Notes under the pieces: generated by a model | Database searches by the model: none | Seen by the model: only the letters and a program-made list of their open reading frames with translations | Told to the model about the DNA's origin: nothing | Position numbers and translations under genes: made by a program | Assembly (NCBI GenBank): GCA_963851105.1 | Contig: CAWKNP010000002.1 | Coordinates: forward strand, 186,001-250,000 | Length of the DNA stretch: 64,000 nucleotides | Source of the DNA: DATARN01 sp963851105 | GTDB taxonomy: Bacteria > Actinomycetota > Acidimicrobiia > Acidimicrobiales > Palsa-688 | Direction of reading: 5' to 3' | In this document: positions 61,017 through 64,000 of the stretch, piece by piece | Position numbering within the stretch: the stretch's first letter is position 1 | Layout: the number at the start of each line of letters is the position of its first letter

Positions 61017-62194
61017 CCGGGCGATCTCGAGGCGCCCCGGTCGCGCCCCGGCCTGTGCGGGGGCCGGCCCAGACGGCCCGCGGACTGGCGCTGCACGCCC
61101 TTGTCCTGATCGAGCGGGAGTCGGCCCGGGCCAACATGGTGGTCCCCGAACTTCTCAGCGGGTCGGCGATGGAAGATCGCGACCGAGGGTTCGTGACGGA
61201 GCTGGTCTACGGGACGCTGCGCATGCAGCGGGCATGCGACTGGCTGGTGGATCGCCACCTTCGGCGGCCGGTCGAGCCTCCCGTGCGCGCCGCCTTGCGC
61301 CTCGGCGCCTATCAGCTGGCGTTTCTCGGCACGCCGGCCCACGCCGGCGTCTCGGCCACCGTTGCCGAGGTGAAGGGGCCGGCCCGAGGACTGGTCAACG
61401 CCATCCTGCGCCGGGTGGCCGAAGACGTCACCGCCGGCGTGGTCTGGCCGAACGAGGGTGTCCGGCTCAGCTACCCCGACTGGATCGTGGCGTCCATGAA
61501 GGCGGCACTGGGGGCCGAGACCGCCCTCGGTGCCCTGGCACAGATGAATGTGGCGGGGGCCGCGACGGTGCGGGCCGACGGGTACATCCAGGACCAGGCC
61601 AGCCAGTGGGTGGCCGAGGCGGTCGCCGGCGTCTGCGCCGGGGGCCGGGTACTGGATCTGTGCGCGGCGCCTGGCGGCAAAGCGACCTGGTTGGCCCGGG
61701 GGGGTCCCGTCCTGGTGGTGGCGGCCGACGTGGAGCCCGCCCGAGCCACGGTTATCGCCGCCAATGTGGGCCGCCTGGAACTACGCAACGTCGCCACCAT
61801 CGTGGCCGATGGACTGCAAGCCCCTTTTCCCCGGTCCTGCTTCGATGCGGTCCTCGTCGATGCGCCCTGCTCGGGGCTCGGCGTCCTCCGCCGGCGCCCC
61901 GATGCCCGCTGGCGGGTGCACCCCGACGATGTCGTCCGCCTGGCCGACCTCCAGCGCCACCTGCTCGACTCGGCCCTTGAACTGGTGCGCCCGGGGGGCG
62001 TGGTCGTCTACAGCGTGTGCACCATGACCGCCGCCGAGACCACGGAGATTGACCAATGGCTGGCGGCGGCGCACCCCGATGCTGCCGCGGTGCCCCTTGG
62101 GGGCCCGCAGTGGGATCCGACTGGCCGGGGCGCCCGGCTCCTGCCGCAGACGGCGGGTACCGACGGCATGTATCTGCTCGCCGTGCGTGGGTAG
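61013..62194 (+). CDS. rsmB: 16S rRNA (cytosine-967-C5)-methyltransferase
   Basis: 393 aa from the ATG at 61013. NusB-like N-terminal domain (ALHALVLIERESARANMVVP, RDRGFVTELVYGTLR), then a methyltransferase with VLDLCAAPGGKATWLA, VLVDAPCSGLGVLRRRPD and the catalytic Cys in VVYSVCTM. The open frame from 60455 runs inside fmt and is rejected. Confidence 0.93.
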   Translation: MTGRSRGAPVAPRPVRGPAQTARGLALHALVLIERESARANMVVPELLSGSAMEDRDRGFVTELVYGTLRMQRACDWLVDRHLRRPVEPPVRAALRLGAYQLAFLGTPAHAGVSATVAEVKGPARGLVNAILRRVAEDVTAGVVWPNEGVRLSYPDWIVASMKAALGAETALGALAQMNVAGAATVRADGYIQDQASQWVAEAVAGVCAGGRVLDLCAAPGGKATWLARGGPVLVVAADVEPARATVIAANVGRLELRNVATIVADGLQAPFPRSCFDAVLVDAPCSGLGVLRRRPDARWRVHPDDVVRLADLQRHLLDSALELVRPGGVVVYSVCTMTAAETTEIDQWLAAAHPDAAAVPLGGPQWDPTGRGARLLPQTAGTDGMYLLAVRG

Positions 62195-62238
62195 ATTTCC
62201 GGTGGTGAAACTCGTGGTCGATCCGGTGGTGTTCTGAA

Positions 62239-62844
62239 ATGCCCCATCCGGAAAAAGCCGGCGCCGAGGGCGCCGGCGGCACGGGTGGTGGGTGGTTCGC
62301 TCGTGTCGCCCAAGCGGCGGCGACTGGGGAGGCGTCCGGCGCGGGGGGAGGCGGCGGCGACGGAACCCCCGCCCGGCCCCAGGCCAAGGTCCTGACCGTG
62401 TCCGACGGCGTAGTGGCCGGGACCCGGGAGGACCGCTCGGGGACCGCCTTGGTGGCGGTACTCGAGGCCAGTGGTTTCGAGGTGGTGGAGACGACGGTTG
62501 TCGCCGACGGGATCGTCTCGGTCGCCGGCGCCTTGGCCCGCATGGCGTCGGGCTTCGCCGGCGTCATCGTCACGACCGGCGGGACCGGATTCGCGCCTCG
62601 TGACCAGACCCCTGAGGGGACGCGGGAGGTGATCGAGCGTGACGCGCCGGGCCTGGCCGAAGCCATGCGCCTCGTCAACCCGCTCGGTCGGTTGTCCCGC
62701 GGGGTCGCCGGTATTCGGGGCCATGCGATCTTGTTGAACACGCCGGGGTCGCCCAAAGGCGCCGCCGAATGCCTGCGGGCGGTGGTCGACGTCCTGCCCC
62801 ATGCCCTCGAACTGCTGGGTAACAAACCGACCACCCATATGTAG
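62239..62844 (+). CDS. MoaB/MogA-type molybdenum cofactor protein
   Basis: 201 aa. The core KVLTVSDGVVAGTREDRSG, VIVTTGGTGFAPRDQTPE and ILLNTPGSPKGAAECL match the molybdopterin adenylyltransferase fold. It has a low-complexity N-terminal extension of about 50 residues (Gly/Ala/Pro). The role may be molybdopterin adenylylation or an alternative MoaB function; no other moa genes are in the window. Confidence 0.88.
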   Translation: MPHPEKAGAEGAGGTGGGWFARVAQAAATGEASGAGGGGGDGTPARPQAKVLTVSDGVVAGTREDRSGTALVAVLEASGFEVVETTVVADGIVSVAGALARMASGFAGVIVTTGGTGFAPRDQTPEGTREVIERDAPGLAEAMRLVNPLGRLSRGVAGIRGHAILLNTPGSPKGAAECLRAVVDVLPHALELLGNKPTTHM

Positions 62845-62966
62845 GCCCGTTGGGTCGGGGGTCGCGCCAACCGGGGGCCGGCTCAAAATATTTCTTCGGG
62901 GAGTACACAAAATGCCTTCGCCCCGCACATCGGGGTCGCGGCACGACACGCCACGGCTCGCCTGGG

Positions 62967-62972
62967 TACAGT
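62967..62972 (+). promoter_or_regulatory. -10 element of the aldo/keto reductase gene
   Basis: TACAGT lies about 40 nt before the ATG, so the transcript would carry a leader with the GAGGAG site at 63001-63006. This contrasts with the leaderless genes of the window. Confidence 0.4.
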
Positions 62973-63012
62973 CCGTCGGGGAAGGTGTCCGACCGCCATC
63001 CGAGGAGCAGCC

Positions 63013-63879
63013 ATGACCGTCGCTACCGCGCCCTTCGGGCGCACGGGCCACCACAGCAGCCGGGTTATTTTCGGCGCCGCGGCTCTCGCCGGGGTGACCC
63101 AGCGGGTGGCCGACGAAACCCTTGAGGTGTTGGTCGCTCACGGCGTCAACCATCTCGACACCGCGTCGGCGTACGGCGAGGCCGAGGTGCGGATGCAGCC
63201 ATGGCTGGCCCAGGATCCCGGCCGGTTCTTTGTGGCCACCAAGACCGACGAACGGACCGCCGCCGGGGCCCGCACGGACTTGCACCGTTCCCTGGAACGC
63301 CTCGGCGTCGATCACGTCGATCTCTGGCAGCTCCATTCGCTGGCTGATCCCATCGAATGGGACATTGCCCTCAGTCCCGATGGTGCCATTGACGCCGCCG
63401 TTCAGGCCCGGGAGGAGGGACTGATCCGCTGGATCGGGGTGACCGGCCACGGCACCCAGATCGCCGCCACCCACCGTCGCAGCCTGGAACGCTTCGACTT
63501 CGATTCCGTCCTCTTGCCCTACAACTACCTCACCATGCAATTGCCCTACTACGCAACGAACTTCGAGGCGCTGCTGGGCACCGCCACCGAACGCGGCGTG
63601 GCTGTCCAGACCATCAAGTCGATCGCCCGCCGGCCCTGGCTCGGCCGGCCCCACACCCGAGCCACCTGGTACGAACCGCTGGAAAATCAAGTCGATATCG
63701 ATCTGGCCGTGCGGTGGGCTCTGGGTCGCCCCGGGATCTTCCTCAACAGCGTGGGCGACGTCGACCTGTTGCCAAAGGTGCTCGACGCTGCCGAGCGTTT
63801 CGATGCCCACGCCGCCCCCGGCGACGAAGACCTGGCCGCTCGCTGGCCGCAGGTCGACGCCGCCCCGCTTTTCGTCTGA
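63013..63879 (+). CDS. Aldo/keto reductase
   Basis: 288 aa. FGAAALAGVTQRVADETLEV, then HLDTASAYGEAEVRM with the catalytic Asp and Tyr, the Lys in FVATKTDERTAAGA and VDLWQLHS (His). C-terminal AVRWALGRPGIFLNSVG in place of the usual NADP phosphate loop. GAGGAG 6 nt before the ATG. No operon partner; the last about 120 bases of the window after it show nothing. Confidence 0.9.
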   Translation: MTVATAPFGRTGHHSSRVIFGAAALAGVTQRVADETLEVLVAHGVNHLDTASAYGEAEVRMQPWLAQDPGRFFVATKTDERTAAGARTDLHRSLERLGVDHVDLWQLHSLADPIEWDIALSPDGAIDAAVQAREEGLIRWIGVTGHGTQIAATHRRSLERFDFDSVLLPYNYLTMQLPYYATNFEALLGTATERGVAVQTIKSIARRPWLGRPHTRATWYEPLENQVDIDLAVRWALGRPGIFLNSVGDVDLLPKVLDAAERFDAHAAPGDEDLAARWPQVDAAPLFV

Positions 63880-64000
63880 CCGACCGGCCGACAGCGGCGA
63901 CGCCACGACGTCGGCGCGCGGCTCGTCGTGTGCTAGCTATTCGAGTGTCGAGGCCGTTCGAAGTTTTGCTTTTCCCGGCACCAGCGGATTTCGTCGGTGA

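Overview
The window is GC-rich (roughly 68-70% by eye) and gene-dense, with a strongly G/C-biased third codon position. An mIHF-type nucleoid protein, an Lsr2-type protein, a PriA without a P-loop, three F420/flavin oxidoreductase families and the order pyrC-carA-carB-pyrD-pyrF-mihF-gmk-rpoZ-coaBC-metK-priA all point to an actinobacterium. An Acidimicrobiia-like lineage is my inference, not proven. No insertion sequence, integrase, CRISPR array, rRNA or tRNA gene could be supported.

Layout. 1-12.6 kb: housekeeping block for de novo pyrimidine synthesis, nucleotide, CoA and SAM metabolism, and replication restart. 12.6-17.1 kb: RDD membrane protein, small conserved proteins, an unusual Lsr2 variant, an F420-type reductase and a DNA glycosylase. 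17.4-22.5 kb: two PAP2 phosphatases head to head, then a coupled run PAP2 / diacylglycerol kinase / YihY / phospholipase C that looks like a lipid-turnover operon. 22.5-28.4 kb: F420 oxidoreductase, condensation-like acyltransferase, glycerophosphodiester phosphodiesterase, phosphoribulokinase, small membrane proteins and a TMEM175-type channel. 28.4-31.4 kb: divergent cell-wall amidase and NlpC/P60 lipoprotein, then arylamine N-acetyltransferase. 31.4-35.1 kb: GNAT enzyme, then a tightly overlapping set with MauE-like and MauD/thioredoxin-like proteins, two unknown proteins and a Tat-exported 22-cysteine protein resembling the methylamine dehydrogenase light chain. 35.1-44.6 kb (minus strand): L,D-transpeptidase, hypothetical protein, MacB/FtsX-type ABC exporter, S9 peptidase, a 6 x 64 bp minisatellite, a small helical protein and an LLM flavin oxidoreductase. 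44.6-58.3 kb: serine hydrolase, membrane protein, lipoprotein, amt-glnB-glnD nitrogen operon, LigD-type polymerase, cell-surface protein, a cyclic-nucleotide-domain/FAD reductase and a tyrosinase. 58.4-64 kb: SpoU methyltransferase, RsmC-like methyltransferase, def-fmt-rsmB, a MoaB-like protein and an aldo/keto reductase.

Themes. (i) At least ten genes have a TANNNT -10 element 6-8 nt before the start codon, the signature of leaderless transcription. (ii) Actinobacterial genomes often keep priA close to def-fmt-rsmB; here about 47 kb of accessory genes separates them. (iii) The 55-59 kb stretch holds at least four apparent indel frameshifts in short runs, in contrast to intact genes elsewhere; assembly error or decay cannot be separated from sequence alone. 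(iv) The best candidate for an undescribed system is the 31.98-35.09 kb module.
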